The notes beneath the pieces were generated by a model, which saw only the letters and a program-made list of their open reading frames with translations, was not told the origin of the DNA and ran no database searches. DNA of 64,000 nucleotides from Corythoichthys intestinalis (taxonomy: Eukaryota; Chordata; Actinopteri; Syngnathiformes; Syngnathidae). Both the position numbers and the translations under genes were made by a program. The stretch lies in the NCBI RefSeq assembly GCF_030265065.1, contig NC_080408.1, forward strand, positions 40,512,501-40,576,500. The letters are read 5' to 3'. Shown piece after piece: positions 25,855 through 40,278 of this stretch; the first letter of the stretch is position 1, and each line of letters opens with the position of its first letter.

Positions 25855-27230
25855 ATTAATAATAATAATAATACATTTTATTTCTAGAGCGCTTTTCAAG
25901 CCACACAAAGAGACAAGACACATGGAATCAAAGTACGATTAAAACAATTATTTAAAAAAACAATCATTAAAAAAAAAGATATTAAAAGGATAAAAGTTTA
26001 AAAGCACAATAAAAAGAAGTAAAGATATCACAGAGCTAGGGGTTATGGTGGGTAAGAAAGAGTGAACAGGAGTGTTTTGAGTCTGGATTTGAAAAGTGAT
26101 AGGGTAGATATACTGCGAAGATCAGGGGGTTAGGAGTTCCAGAGCTGGGGGGCACACTGACTAAAAGCTCTGGAACCAAAAGTGGAGAGGCGGACACGGG
26201 GAACGGAAAGGTGGAGGATAGTGAAAGAGCGAAGTGGACGGGGTGGATTGTTTAAACCAGGGGTGTCCAAACTTTTTGCAAAGGGGGCCAGATTTGATGT
26301 GGTAAAAATGTGGGGGGCCGACCTTGGCTGACGTCCTTTACGTAGAACAATATATTTAAGCAAATTTTAGCAAGCCATTCTGTGTGTCACATTTGCTTTA
26401 CTTTTTTTTTTAATCAATAATTTCAACAATCTTGCAACTACCCTTTGTGGCGTTCTTTTTCGGCTTTCTGGCTCTTGCGAAAAGCTGCTGCTGTAAAATT
26501 GAACTAGCTTCAAGTTGCTTAAATTTCTCGCTACGTATCTTCCCTGTAATCTTGTCGTACATGTCAGGCTGTCTTGTTTGGTAATATCGCCTCACACTGA
26601 ACTTTTTAAAAAACAGCGACTGTCTCTTTGCAAATGAGGCAGACACAGTTTTAATGAAGAAATAGTCCAATTTTCACCTATTCTTGAAGCGTCGGCCGTC
26701 CCAGTCAACTTTTTTTTGTTGATTGTCGCCATTTTAGAAAATTGGGAGTAAAGGGTCACACGGAATGTTGCTTAGAGTGCTGCTGCCTTTTAGTGGGTAA
26801 ATGAGGAGCAGCATTTAGTGTGTAAGCTACTTCATATGCTGGTAGCAGTCCTGCTGACCAATTTATTAAGTCTGTGTGCGGGCCAGACGTTATTGATATT
26901 ATGACAGAGGCTGGGGGCCGGATGAAATTTGACTACGGGCCGCATTTGGCCCCCGGGCCGGACTTTGGACATGTCTGGTTTAAACAGAATAGATTTCAAA
27001 GGTAGGGAGGGGCCAAGCCATGGAGTGTTTTGAAGGTGATGATGAGGATCTTGTAATTGATTCTTTGTTTGACGGGAAGCCAGTGACGTTGGCGGAGGAT
27101 AGGGGTGATGTGGTGGTGGAAAATTGTTCTCAAAGCTTGAGAAACGTTCTGGTGGTTCTTTGAAGCATCACTGTTGGCAATAAAATACATGTTGCAGTAT
27201 TTTGGTTTCTGACTGAGGTTCACACACTAT
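25855..27230 (-). mobile_element. LINE 3' part (L2/CR1-like), split by a hAT element
   Basis: On the minus strand, 26996-27223 encodes RTIFHHHITPILRQRHWLPV and INYKILIITFKTLHGLAPPY, a classic LINE C-terminal block. 26130-26257 encodes the following part (RVRLSTFGSRAFSQCAPQLW). The 3' tail ends near an AAT microsatellite at 25856-25873. A 720-bp hAT element interrupts the coding part. Confidence 0.88.
26258..26977 (-). mobile_element. hAT element with perfect 8-bp target duplication
   Basis: Termini CAGGGGTGTCCAAACTTTTT and the matching right end GACTTTGGACATGTCTG are flanked by GTTTAAAC at 26250-26257 and again at 26978-26985. The minus strand at 26410-26670 encodes a short hAT transposase fragment (RRYYQTRQPDMYDKITGKIR, EKFKQLEAS). 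This resembles the Charlie-type proteins related to GTF2IRD2 and ZBED genes. It is non-autonomous. Confidence 0.95.
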
Positions 27231-27239
27231 GCCATGCCC

Positions 27240-28440
27240 CCACCACCCCCACCCCACCTCTCAAGATGGAATCTTGGACACAGTTAGTTGGTGATACAAA
27301 ACACTCGATAAGAACGCACCCAATGTGTAGAGCACACATTACATATGGTCTTCATTTCATCATTGCAAATCCGCTGGCATGTGCATTAAATTTGAAATTT
27401 TCTCTTGAAGGTCATACATTAAATTGTTATGGACACGCTTTCCTCTTTTGTTGAACGATTCTTTCAATCCGATTGGACATTTTGTATACCCCACTCGAAA
27501 TAATGTTATGTAAATGTGAAATGACTGAGGAAACTGGAAGTTTATGGAAAACAATTTATAGCTTACAGAACTCTGTTTTTAATTGCATTAGATTTGATAT
27601 CGTTTTTGAAATTAACACAATACTGTTAAGCATTACAATGAAACACAAGAACATTGTAGCCTTTTTTTCTATTTTATTTTGCGAAAAAATACACACTTCA
27701 CACACATCCTGTTGATCAGGGAATGTAACTTATACACAAAGTGAGAGGGGGGCATAACCAATCTGCCACACAACATATTTAACTAGTCACATAAATGTTT
27801 AAGCATGATATTGCGAAAGGATTACTGATTACTGAATGATTACTTGTTTTACTTTTGAGTTTGTAAATCTGGGTCCAACAATTCTCGTAAATACATTCTT
27901 CTGTTAAGCGGTTCCACATTTTGCAATAAAAGCATCGTTGTACATGTGCTTTTCATCACAAACGCCATCCTGGCAGGTCTGTACATACCAAGACAGCCCT
28001 ACCTTCTTTCCAGACTTGATTTTCATCCTAGATCATAGTTCTTACACAAACTGAAGGATTTCTTTGTGTATATGCAGCTATAAACCATTGATGAATAGAG
28101 TACGTATTAATTACACAGAACAAATATATTTGACCACCACTCATTGCAATTATTTTTGTGTGCATAAGTGGTTGATATGTACGTAGAAGGTCTCTGACCC
28201 ATTTCTAATGATAAAATATTATTTCAAGAGAATGTTTGTTTGACAATTCAAAACATATTGAGTAAGACATAAAATCTTAATGATTTACTTGCATTACTGA
28301 ACAAAAAAATAGCTGAACATGACACTCAAATTCTAGTGCAAAATTTTGAATTCAGCTTGAAATACATTGTTTCTCTTTAGTGAATGCTAAGTCTTTGATT
28401 TGATTGCATTGCCCTTTGAAAAGTTTTCTTGACGCTTCCT
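27240..28440. other. Unassigned; 3' flank of the cyp8b1-like gene
   Basis: AT-rich DNA next to the cyp8b1 stop codon. It should hold that gene's 3' UTR on the minus strand, but I could not single out one poly(A) signal with confidence. No other gene is seen. Confidence 0.4.
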
Positions 28441-28448
28441 TAGACTGT

Positions 28449-29999
28449 TTAATATCTAAGTCTGTATCTGAATGGAACCTCTCTGACAGGTTGCATGGTT
28501 CCAAAGCCCCATCGCCGGACGTCGATGCTGGGGATCTCAATTTCCGGATCTAGCAGCTCAAACTCAAAGTAAACCAGCATGAGGAATATGAACTGCTTAA
28601 GCTCGTTTGTGGCAAAGAAGCGACCTGGACAAATAGACACCCCGGCGCCCCAGGGCATGGTGTAGTACTTCACCTTCTTGCCTTCTTTGTAAAACTCTGT
28701 CTTCCTGCTTCCATCCGGGTTGAGGAAACGGTCATATTTGAAGACTGTGGGATCAGGGTGGATGCCTGGGTCCATTTGCACACCAGTGTATGGGAAGACC
28801 GCCATCCTGTCCCCCTTGCGGATGAAAAACTCTTGGCCATCAGCCATCTTCAGTGTCATGTCCTGAAGCACAGCCCTGGTAAGGAGGGGCGCAGCGGTAA
28901 GTCTCAGGGTCTCCTCCACTGCGCTGTCCAGCACGGTGGTCTTGAGCAGCATGTCACGCGTCAAGTCCAGCAAAGGCCCGTCTCGCCTGACCTCCTGGCC
29001 TGACTCACGCACGATTCGGTCCACTTCACACTTGACGGCTGCCATAGCATCCGGGTGCTTCATGAGGTAGAGGAGCAGCCAGAAAGAAGACGGGCCGGTG
29101 TTGCCTTGCGAGGCCCAAAGCAGGAGAAACATGTACCTGTCAATCATTGCCTCATCCATGCCCATCTCCTCTCGCACCTGCTGCATGTCCCACACCCAGC
29201 CGCTGATGTTGTCTTTGGTCTTCACCTTGCTAACCGACAAGACGTTCCAGAAGTAATCCATGAGACCACGCAGTTCAAGTCTCTTCTTGGGGGGTAGGAC
29301 ACCGTAAGCCAGATTCGGGAAGAGCTGGTCGTACTTACGGAACTTGTAGAACAAGGCCTCTGATTCCACCCTGTCTTTCTCTTTGGCCTTTTCCTCATCA
29401 TCTTCACACTTTGCTGAAACATTGCCATACAGGGACAGGTAGCCCGCCCTGAACACGATATTGTAGCAGTACATAAAGAGGCCATCTTCTGTCCAAGCCT
29501 GCTTCTCTTTGCCGAGGTTGTACAGCATTAGGTTCTTCAGATTAAATGTCATGGACTGCGTGAGGACCTCCAAGCCATCCCCCTTCAGGTGCTTATTGCT
29601 GGATTGCTGCAGGATGTGATGCTCGCTGTTGGGCGACCAGTAGCCAAAGACCCTGTGCACCAGGTGCTTGGCAAACTTGTTGAAGTCCAGCTTCTCCCGA
29701 CTCTCCTTGACAAACGGACCAAAGGACAAGGGGTCCTGCAGAAAGGTGACATAGAAGCCACCTAACTGGATAGTAAACACATCACCGTGCTTCCTCTGCA
29801 TCCTCTGCAGGAATTTCACCGTGTCTCTGCGGAACTCCAAGACGTGGCCCAGCCAAGGGAAGAGACCCTTGTCCAGAGGGGGCTCCCCAGGTCTTCGCTG
29901 TCTGAACACCCCCAAAAGATACAAGCCTCCCATCAATGCTGTGAGAAATGTGAAAAGGATCAGTAGCAACATGACTGAACCCTTGGATAGAACAAGCAA
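28449..29999 (-). CDS. cyp8b1: Cytochrome P450 family 8B (sterol 12-alpha-hydroxylase-like)
   Basis: The gene encodes 516 residues in one uninterrupted exon; mammalian CYP8B1 is also intronless and about 500 residues. Family members hydroxylate the 12-alpha position of bile acid precursors in the endoplasmic reticulum, setting the balance towards cholic acid. An N-terminal membrane anchor spans about residues 8-30, followed by the proline-rich hinge RRPGEPP. The I-helix region is ASQGNT at 296-301, ExxR is at 363-366, and the heme loop PWGAGVSICPG has its ligand at Cys457. Trp in place of the usual Phe in that loop is, as I recall, normal for CYP8. All key residues are present, so the gene looks intact. 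The first ATG was chosen; Met10 is an alternative. Teleosts may carry more than one cyp8b gene, so the exact paralog is not settled. It is transcribed away from higd1a. Confidence 0.95.
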   Translation of the reverse strand: MLVLSKGSVMLLLILFTFLTALMGGLYLLGVFRQRRPGEPPLDKGLFPWLGHVLEFRRDTVKFLQRMQRKHGDVFTIQLGGFYVTFLQDPLSFGPFVKESREKLDFNKFAKHLVHRVFGYWSPNSEHHILQQSSNKHLKGDGLEVLTQSMTFNLKNLMLYNLGKEKQAWTEDGLFMYCYNIVFRAGYLSLYGNVSAKCEDDEEKAKEKDRVESEALFYKFRKYDQLFPNLAYGVLPPKKRLELRGLMDYFWNVLSVSKVKTKDNISGWVWDMQQVREEMGMDEAMIDRYMFLLLWASQGNTGPSSFWLLLYLMKHPDAMAAVKCEVDRIVRESGQEVRRDGPLLDLTRDMLLKTTVLDSAVEETLRLTAAPLLTRAVLQDMTLKMADGQEFFIRKGDRMAVFPYTGVQMDPGIHPDPTVFKYDRFLNPDGSRKTEFYKEGKKVKYYTMPWGAGVSICPGRFFATNELKQFIFLMLVYFEFELLDPEIEIPSIDVRRWGFGTMQPVREVPFRYRLRY

Positions 30000-30002
30000 T
30001 GT

Positions 30003-31430
30003 TTGCGGTGATCAGCCGCATGCTGTGTCATAAAACCTTTTTTGGCTCCTCCCTTAGGTTTCAGTTTTCCTGGAAATAAACGTGCTTCCATTTATGGATA
30101 GTCACTAGCAGATTGTTCATTATTAGAACCACATCTGCTCTCATTTAGACTCTTTAACTCAAGTATTCATCATGTTTGTCGCATTTAAAGACTTATGGGA
30201 AAAATCCAGCTTCACAATCAAAGTATCAACAGCTGTTAGTTTGTCGGTCACAAAGTTATAAAGTGTCATTTTTGCCGACTATCTCTTGAACAAAGGCTAA
30301 AAAAAATATACTAACGCTCTATCATTTTCCATCAAAGGGGAAACTTTACCTCTGAGAAGGAAATCCTCCATTGCAAGTTCCTCTTGCAGTGGTGTTTATG
30401 CACGATTTATCATTATGCCCCGTTAATAACGTCAACAAAAGAAACAGTACGTGTGTTCTCTCGTGGAGTTGCACGCCAGTTTACCACAACACGTGCTTAT
30501 TCAGAAAACAACCACGATGTCATCGTTTTGCATATAAGTAACGTGAGCAAGTAACACCACCTTGTGGAGATTTGTTATAATGCAAGTATTCTCAAGACGT
30601 TCAATCAAATTTCGTGTGGACTAAAAAAATTGTGTGGAAATATAAGACCCCCCCCCCCCCCCCCCCCCAAATAAATAAATAAACGGGGGGAGAATGTCGT
30701 AGCACATTCATTGCAAAAACAAAGAACAAAAATAAATATTAAAATGTGGACATTGTTTTCCATTTTGCCATTTAATACTTGGTGGGCACCTTAGTAAAGT
30801 AGTTCAAATGGCGAGTAAATTTAAAGAGTATATGGAGAGACTGACAAGCATAACACTAACGGCAGTGTTAATTGTTACGAAGGGTGTACATATTTGGAAT
30901 TTATTGCCTTTGGACAAGCACTAACTTGCTTTACAGAACGTGCCGTCGGTAAACACCACCAGCTGTGACCAACCCACGTCCCGCGACCAATCATTACAAA
31001 GAGAACATACTAGTAGAGTAAAATTAAGTAGGCTACCGTTTTCGTTACATTTTTTATTTTCCTGGGTAGGTGAACGTAAAGACTACATGGATATTAAATG
31101 ACTCAGATATGAACCTTCATTCAGTCTAGTTTACATTCCATTCAGTAGTTTACATTCCTATGGTATTGGTAAAAATCGTCCATATTTGGTTGCTGCAACC
31201 CTTGTAAACTGTTGGTGCGTTCAAATATTGGGTTTTATAATTAAATAGAATCATTAATGATGTTCTAATAGTCTATCATTCTCTGATAAGTTGGTGATTT
31301 CATCTTATGAGAAAGTACAAAGTCTTCAACTATAAAGTTTTTTTTTAAAATCGCTTTCATAAGAATACATGGCTTCATGAGGTCGCTCAACATAATGTAT
31401 AACATTTTTACTCGTTGCTCTAAACGCACC
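30003..31430. other. Intergenic DNA between divergent cyp8b1 and higd1a
   Basis: About 1.4 kb that must contain both 5' flanks. A run of about 24 C lies at 30645-30668, followed by an AAATAAATAAATAAAC stretch. In mammals ACKR2 sits between these genes; I see no chemokine-receptor coding sequence here. Confidence 0.6.
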
Positions 31431-31439
31431 ACCATTACG

Positions 31440-31614
31440 TAGCATTCTACGTCATACTTGCGTGCACTGAGTTACATCACCAAGCTTGCCGACCGGTGTT
31501 CCTGTTTCCTGAACATTCATTTTCTTCGTACGTGCGAGTTGAGAGCCCGTGGGACTTGTGTGGTTGGACATTTGGCTCCTAATTCTCTCAAATATCATAA
31601 CAGGTTATAAACAG
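31440..31614 (+). promoter_or_regulatory. higd1a: Probable higd1a promoter and non-coding first exon
   Basis: A GC-richer segment ends with a good donor, ACAG followed by GTAAGA at 31615. The coding sequence starts in the next exon at 31933, five bases after an acceptor (TTTCCAG), so an upstream 5' UTR exon is required. TACGTGCG at 31529-31536 contains the hypoxia-response core ACGTG. The transcription start is not defined. Confidence 0.55.
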
Positions 31615-31932
31615 GTAAGATTGTTTTATAACTGTTTAGTGTAACAGCTACGAGTAGTAAATGACGACATTCCTTGTAAATGCAAAGTGAATTTCTGGTT
31701 AAAACTGTACGAAAATCAAGATGGTGTTCGTGTTTTTAATAACCTTTGGGACGTTAACTTGCATTTAAAAAAATAAACAAATGAAAAGATATATCAATGA
31801 ATAATGTCAATCCACGTTGTCCTTCATGTGTAACCTTTGAGCTATTCCTTAGCATGAACTTTAAATAGCATTTCTAAGCTAACATGGAAGACAAGTTCAC
31901 TTTACAACGTATACGTTCTGTTTCCAGTCACG

Positions 31933-34878
<2,946 letters not shown>

Positions 34879-34974
34879 ACGAAGACTTGACTCCTTTTAT
34901 TTATTATCCCTTAATATTACCTCATATTAAGGTTTATTTTTCTATAAATACGTCACACCGTTGGGTGCCCTCAA

Positions 34975-34980
34975 AATAAA
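34975..34980 (+). promoter_or_regulatory. higd1a: higd1a poly(A) signal
   Basis: A canonical AATAAA lies 97 bases after the higd1a stop codon. It is the first one downstream on the plus strand, so a short 3' UTR is likely. Confidence 0.7.
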
Positions 34981-35610
34981 TAAGATTTGACTACGTGTAT
35001 ACAGAAAAGTACTGTTTGTAAACTATCACCTCCTCCACAGTTTCCAGTTAAAATTACTTAAGCTTATTCATTTTTGTTTTGAATTTAAATGGCGTGGGAG
35101 TGTTTTATTAATAATTGAAGTTTAAATATAATTATAGAACTGCGAGTGGGCTAGGACTGCATTGGAAAATAATTTTCCCTTTATGTTTTTGTCTTGTACA
35201 ATACAATTTTATTGTTAATGTGCTGAGATTTTTTTTTTTTTTTGCCAAATCAAAAAACACCTCACATGCACTTTCCCACAGTTTGAGCATCCCATGGATT
35301 TTGTCTAAAAACGAACACACGATACATTCATAAATCTATGGAAATGGTTTATTAATTAAGGGGAATATACTATATTGATTCATTATAAGTGGATTGTTAA
35401 AGATGAGTAAAATAATTGCATTTTCCATCGAGAAGGGTCCAATTACAAGTGAAACTTCAAAAGTGGCAAATAAAAAAGCCAGCATACCATGGACTGTAGC
35501 TACAGTAAATATACATAGCCCAGTGAGCTATATCACTTAAATGCCTTAAATTACATACTTTTTTTTTTTTTCTTTTCCAAACATGTATGCATACACGGCG
35601 TCAGTATTTG

Positions 35611-35684
35611 AAATGTATGTTTCCATGTCACTGAAAAATAAACTGTCAAATGTATGTTTCCATGTCACTAAAAAATAAGGGATC
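35611..35684. repeat. Tandem duplication, 37 bp x 2
   Basis: AAATGTATGTTTCCATGTCA starts at 35611 and again at 35648, giving two adjacent near-identical 37-bp units. They lie in the flank downstream of higd1a. Confidence 0.8.
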
Positions 35685-35884
35685 AATTATGGGGTGTGGA
35701 ATCAAACTTAACGTTGGTTTAAATCTTTACCCACTTTGCTGTTGTATGGCCAAAAGTAGCAAAACAATGAACAAAATCTCGTGCATGCAGGCTTATTCTG
35801 AACAAATGAAACAGGAGTCTAGGTTTGAATTTTTTTTTAAAAAAGGTATTTATTATGGGTACAAATGAACAAGAACGGTGAAGT

Positions 35885-35980
35885 AATTATACATTGTATT
35901 TATAACGCACTTTACATTTGAAAAATAAATCTCAAAGTGCACATTACCATGTAAAAAAAATAAATAAAAAGACTAAGAAT
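35885..35980 (-). repeat. LINE/SINE tail fragment (L2-like), reverse
   Basis: Read on the minus strand this is GCACTTTGAGATTTATTTTT, then AAAGTGCGTTATAAATAC, the standard L2-type 3' tail shared by fish LINEs and SINEs. The rest of the element is missing. Confidence 0.55.
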
Positions 35981-36167
35981 AAAAGAGTAAAAGCAAGTAC
36001 TAGAGTCTGTAATTTGTTTTTATCGAAACAAATGATCTGCCAATCAAATGATGTTGGGAGAGGCTTTCCAACACCTTTACATTACACCTAGCTTTCCCGA
36101 AGGAAAGTGACGTCAACCAAGCAAGTGCACTTAAATCGTTACAATAGCTACTGGTAGTTACCTAGCA

Positions 36168-36256
36168 GAGGAAAATGCTCAGCCCGCCGGCCTACCAAGA
36201 CTTTCACTGACATCCCCCACCATCCATAAAATGTAGGCCGGCGGAACATTTTCCTC
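36168..36256. repeat. Short hairpin (inverted repeat)
   Basis: The left arm at 36168-36195 (GAGGAAAATGCTC through CCGGCCTAC) is complementary to the right arm at 36233-36256 (GTAGGCCGGCGG through TTTTCCTC). The loop is about 37 bp. It may be a very short MITE or the folded part of a larger repeat that continues to about 36460 (GGGCCGCAGTGGGTGTGGGT). Confidence 0.7.
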
Positions 36257-36464
36257 CACATACCAAACTATTGTTAACAGTTGTTGCCGAACACCTTCCC
36301 TTAAATCGGGTGGCCAATTAATTCCACATAGGGCCGCAGTGGGTGTGGGTTTTTGTTCCAACCCATTAATTGGACACCTTCTCTCCGATCTGGTGTTTTA
36401 CTAATGCAATCAGTTGATTGCAGTCGGGTGCTTCTTGTTTCTGATGAAATCTCATTGGTTAAAT

Positions 36465-37440
36465 CAGTACTTCTCAATTATTTTCTGGTTATTTACGCCC
36501 TCCCAGGAAGAAGTAAATGTTTCGCGCCCAACCCCCCCAACTTTCTGCCGCCACTGTAAAAAGTATCATTTGTCTATGAAATTATCAAAAACATACCTCT
36601 GCATAACATTGTTCCCTTGTTAACTTTTCACATTAAAGACAAAATATTGATCAACTTACAATAAAGTATCACTTTTAAGTTAACGTTATTCTCATACAAA
36701 CGAAAGCAAACTTAAAGCATATCAATTTGCCTGAATCAAAAAAACATACACTCAAGGCACATTTTTTGACTATTTGATACTGAAAAATAAAATTTAATGA
36801 ATCAATAAATGATAATAAATTCAAATTGATTAGCAGCATTAATTCAGAGCACAATATGCCACACACAAAAAAAACCAAGTGTCATTGGGCAAGGGGACAG
36901 TTTTTATTTATGCAGCACTCGTATCGTCCAGCATGACCGAGACCATGTCTAATGCTGCAGGCAGTATCAGCTCTTCTGCTATGGAATGTTTTTTTTTTTT
37001 TGGGGGGGGGGGGGACTGAGCAACTTTTTATGCCACCTTGTATGATGTTAACAGTGCTTGCTATTTTCCTGATATAGCACTCACAAAGCCGGACGATTGT
37101 TGGAAATATTCGGCACATTTTCGCTGAAAAAAAAAACAACAACAAAAATCAAGCAGCTTTGTCAAGTTTATACTTAGCAGTGTGATTGGGGTCTAATGTC
37201 TTCATTGATTTCACTTCATGCTGTCGCTGCTAACAGTTTTTGGACACAGTAAACATGCCGTTCTTTCCTCGTCTCTCACTTTATTAAAAGTGAAGCGAAA
37301 CGTTATGTACGTTTTGTCATATTTCGTCTTAGCTTTCGGGAGACTTGATATATCCTGCCCTTTGCTGTGTGCTCTTGTTAATTGCAAAAATACTGTGCAC
37401 ACTCTGAAAATGTGCTGAGTGGATGTGCAATTACACATTA
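36465..37440 (-). mobile_element. hAT-type element with BED-finger transposase fragment
   Basis: The left terminus CAGTACTTCTCAATTATTTT is typical of a fish hAT family. The minus strand at 37211-37350 encodes the start of a BED-finger transposase (FNKVRDEERTACLLCPKTVS). The right terminus is not clear and most of the transposase is gone. A poly(T) then poly(G) tract lies at 36989-37013. Confidence 0.55.
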
Positions 37441-37772
37441 TTCTAGTACGGAAAAAAGTATGTTCCGCGAGGTCACAGTTATTGCCTACTAATATTGGTT
37501 AGAAAGCTCCACCCAAGGCCATTTTATTTAAAGACCATTCGTTACGGAAAAAAGCAATTGGGAAAGGCAAAAGCAAAGGCCAAGACAAGGAAAAGATAGG
37601 TAAAGCTTACATTTAGTGGTCCCTAACTGTCGACCTAACCTAACCTTAACTGTCGTCATGCTTTCTACTTCCATACAAAATTAAATACATTTTCACGAGA
37701 CACTTTTGTTTTTTATCCCACGAACCTAAAAAAAAATTTCACACAAAACTAAAAAATAGGGACCCCTAAAAG

Positions 37773-38279
37773 CAGGGGTGAAAGTGGGCCAGAACGGTCA
37801 GGAATGCAGTTCCGGTATAAGATTCAGGGCCAGAACGCAGTTCCAGTATAAAATTCAGAGCCGAAATGCTCTTCAGGTACATGGTTCTTTGATTCCGAAA
37901 ATATGGCGGCAACTGTCAAAACGCTATGTAAAAAAAAAAAAAAAATGGTAACATGCATTTCATCTCCAAGAAGAAAACAATTTACCAAAATAAGATTTAC
38001 ATACACAAGTGTTAACAACAAGCGTAATAAAGTGCTTGTGTAGCGTAATCCGTTTCCACCAATATTAACTATTTATTTATTTTATTCCACGGACGGCATG
38101 GAGGTTTCCCCAGCTGCTGCAGTTATCCAAGTCTGACGATGATGACTCACGTCAATGTGCGAGTGCGCGCAGCAAAGCAAAACGCCCGGACTCATTTATC
38201 CGTTTAACTGGCTGACATACTGGCATGTGATCAGCAGATATAGTTAGCTCTGATTGGTTCAAATGTGCATGTTTTCTGG

Positions 38280-38316
<37 letters not shown>

Positions 38317-38974
38317 TTGATGCGACAAAAAAGGGCAATGCAACATAAAATGGATCAAATCTTTAAGAGCAACGGAAGAGTTGAGGTGGCTTATTTATCA
38401 TAATTTGTTTTATTTGCTCTGATGGGGAGATTCAGAACATCTTAGCTGTCAATGTGTACTTTGGACTTATATTTGTTCATTTATGTTAGGCTACTTATTC
38501 ATTTCCTTATGATTTAAGAAAGTCAATGTTTGCGCTATCTTCAAAATATATTCCATTTCACTCTGCTTATTAGTTATAGTTATAGTAGTTATTATTATTA
38601 CAAGTTATTTGTACTTTACATTACCTCAATTTAATATACACCCTATGTTCTTAAGTAATTAAAATTTAGATTTGGCATTTAGAATGTGAGGAAATGAGGG
38701 AAAATAAAAATTAGGAGATGGAGGTTGCGGTTATTGCTGTTTTTGTTAAATTTTATATTGCAAGTCATAGATAAAATACAATTTTGAATGAAAATTAGTT
38801 TTTGTATGTTTTATAGAAATAACTGGGCTAAAACAGTCTTCTTTGCATTTCAGTAGTTTATGAGGTTTGAAAAAGTCATAAAAAAAGAAAGAAGAAAAAA
38901 AAAAAAATCTTGCTCTGTGGTGACCTTCACGTCGGGGAGTTCCGGCAAGAAATTGTGGCCACTTTAACCCCTGC
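37773..38974. mobile_element. hAT element whose right target site is split by a foldback element
   Basis: Termini CAGGGGTGAAAGTGGGCC and the matching GGCCACTTTAACCCCTG define a 1202-bp element. The 8-bp target copy CCTAAAAG lies at 37765-37772. Its partner is not directly adjacent on the right but at 39785-39792, after an 804-bp insertion. The interior holds a 29-bp A run at 38286-38314 and no transposase. Confidence 0.93.
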
Positions 38975-38978
38975 CTAT

Positions 38979-39782
38979 ATGGGGCGCCGTTTGTAAAGTA
39001 GCACATGCTCAAAATTACGACAACATTTTCTCACATTTAGCGCCACACAGTGTTTAAAACGTGGTGTGAAATTTTTTGAGTCACTTTTTTTTTTGCACAT
39101 TTACAACATTATTTAGCAACTTAAATCTTTATTTTTAAATAAGAAGTTTTGGACCTGATTGTTTAAGTCCAGAACTAAATATTTAATTTAAATCTTAAAT
39201 TTATATCCTAAATGCTAAATCTGGAAACGGTTGGAACTAAATATTTAGCTTTATATGCAAATTCACATGACCGGAGACTGGAAGTAACAAAATAAAAGCT
39301 GGTGGAGCAGCTCAGACTGTCCGTTTAAGTTGCTTGAAAATGAATAAAACCTACTCAACGGTGGTAGTCTCCTCTTGGAAATGAGTCATTGTGATAATTA
39401 CAATATATAGGTAAAATACATATTTAGGAGAAACTATTTAAATTTATTTTGTTTTGTTACTTCCGGTCTCCAGTCATGTGAATTTGCATATTAAGTTAAA
39501 TATTTAGTTCCGACCTTTTCCTGATTTAACATTTAGGATATAAGTTTAAGATTTAAATTAAATATTGAGTTCTGGATTTAAACAATCAGGTCCAAAACTT
39601 CTTATTTAAAAATAAATATTTAAGTTGTTAAATAATGTTGTAGGCTACAGGTGCAAAAAAAAAAAAAAAAAAAAAAAGTGACTCTAAAAATTTCACGCCA
39701 TTTTATACACTGTGTGGCCCTAAACGTGAGAGAATGTTGTCGTAATTTTGAGCATGTGCTGCTTTACAAACGGCGCCCCATA
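38979..39782. mobile_element. Foldback (long inverted repeat) element, 804 bp
   Basis: Arms of about 320-340 bp (38979-39297 and 39445-39782) are near-complementary and flank a spacer of about 147 bp. The outer ends are TATGGGGCGCCGTTTGTAAA and its complement. A perfect 6-bp duplication TGCCTA lies at 38973-38978 and 39783-39788. There is no coding sequence. The superfamily is not clear: a 6-bp target and very long arms do not fit Tc1 or hAT. Confidence 0.93.
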
Positions 39783-39982
39783 TGCCTAAAAGTCAGTTTT
39801 ATCGAAAAGCTAAATAAAAAAGGCAAAGTGAAAACAGTGCCAGTGTTTTTCCAGTTTTTTTTTTTTTTTTTTTTGTCATAGACAAAAAGACTGAAATTTT
39901 TTTTCATTGACTTTTAGTCTTTCCGTTTTTATTTTTCAATGAAAAAAAAGTAAAAGTAAATGACAAAATATACTAGTATACC

Positions 39983-40247
39983 CATAAGCGGATCTACTAT
40001 TCAGGCGAAGTAGGCGATCGCCTTAGGCCCCCCACCAGTAGGGGGCGCCCAACCAGCTGCCCTTGCACCAACGAGCAAGGGCTTGGGCCACTGGAGCCAG
40101 CAGCACCCCCAACTATTCATCATGTATAGTTATGTCAGCATACCAAAGAAACAAATAACAAAACAAAAAAGAAAGTCATTTGAATGCTGCATTTATATTC
40201 TCTCCCCCACACACACGCACTACAATGGACTGTTCCACGACTCCCCC

Positions 40248-40278
<31 letters not shown>

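Noticed and set aside
28758-29297. Plus-strand frames of about 80 codons in cyp8b1
   Set aside because: They are shadows of the intact minus-strand P450 frame.
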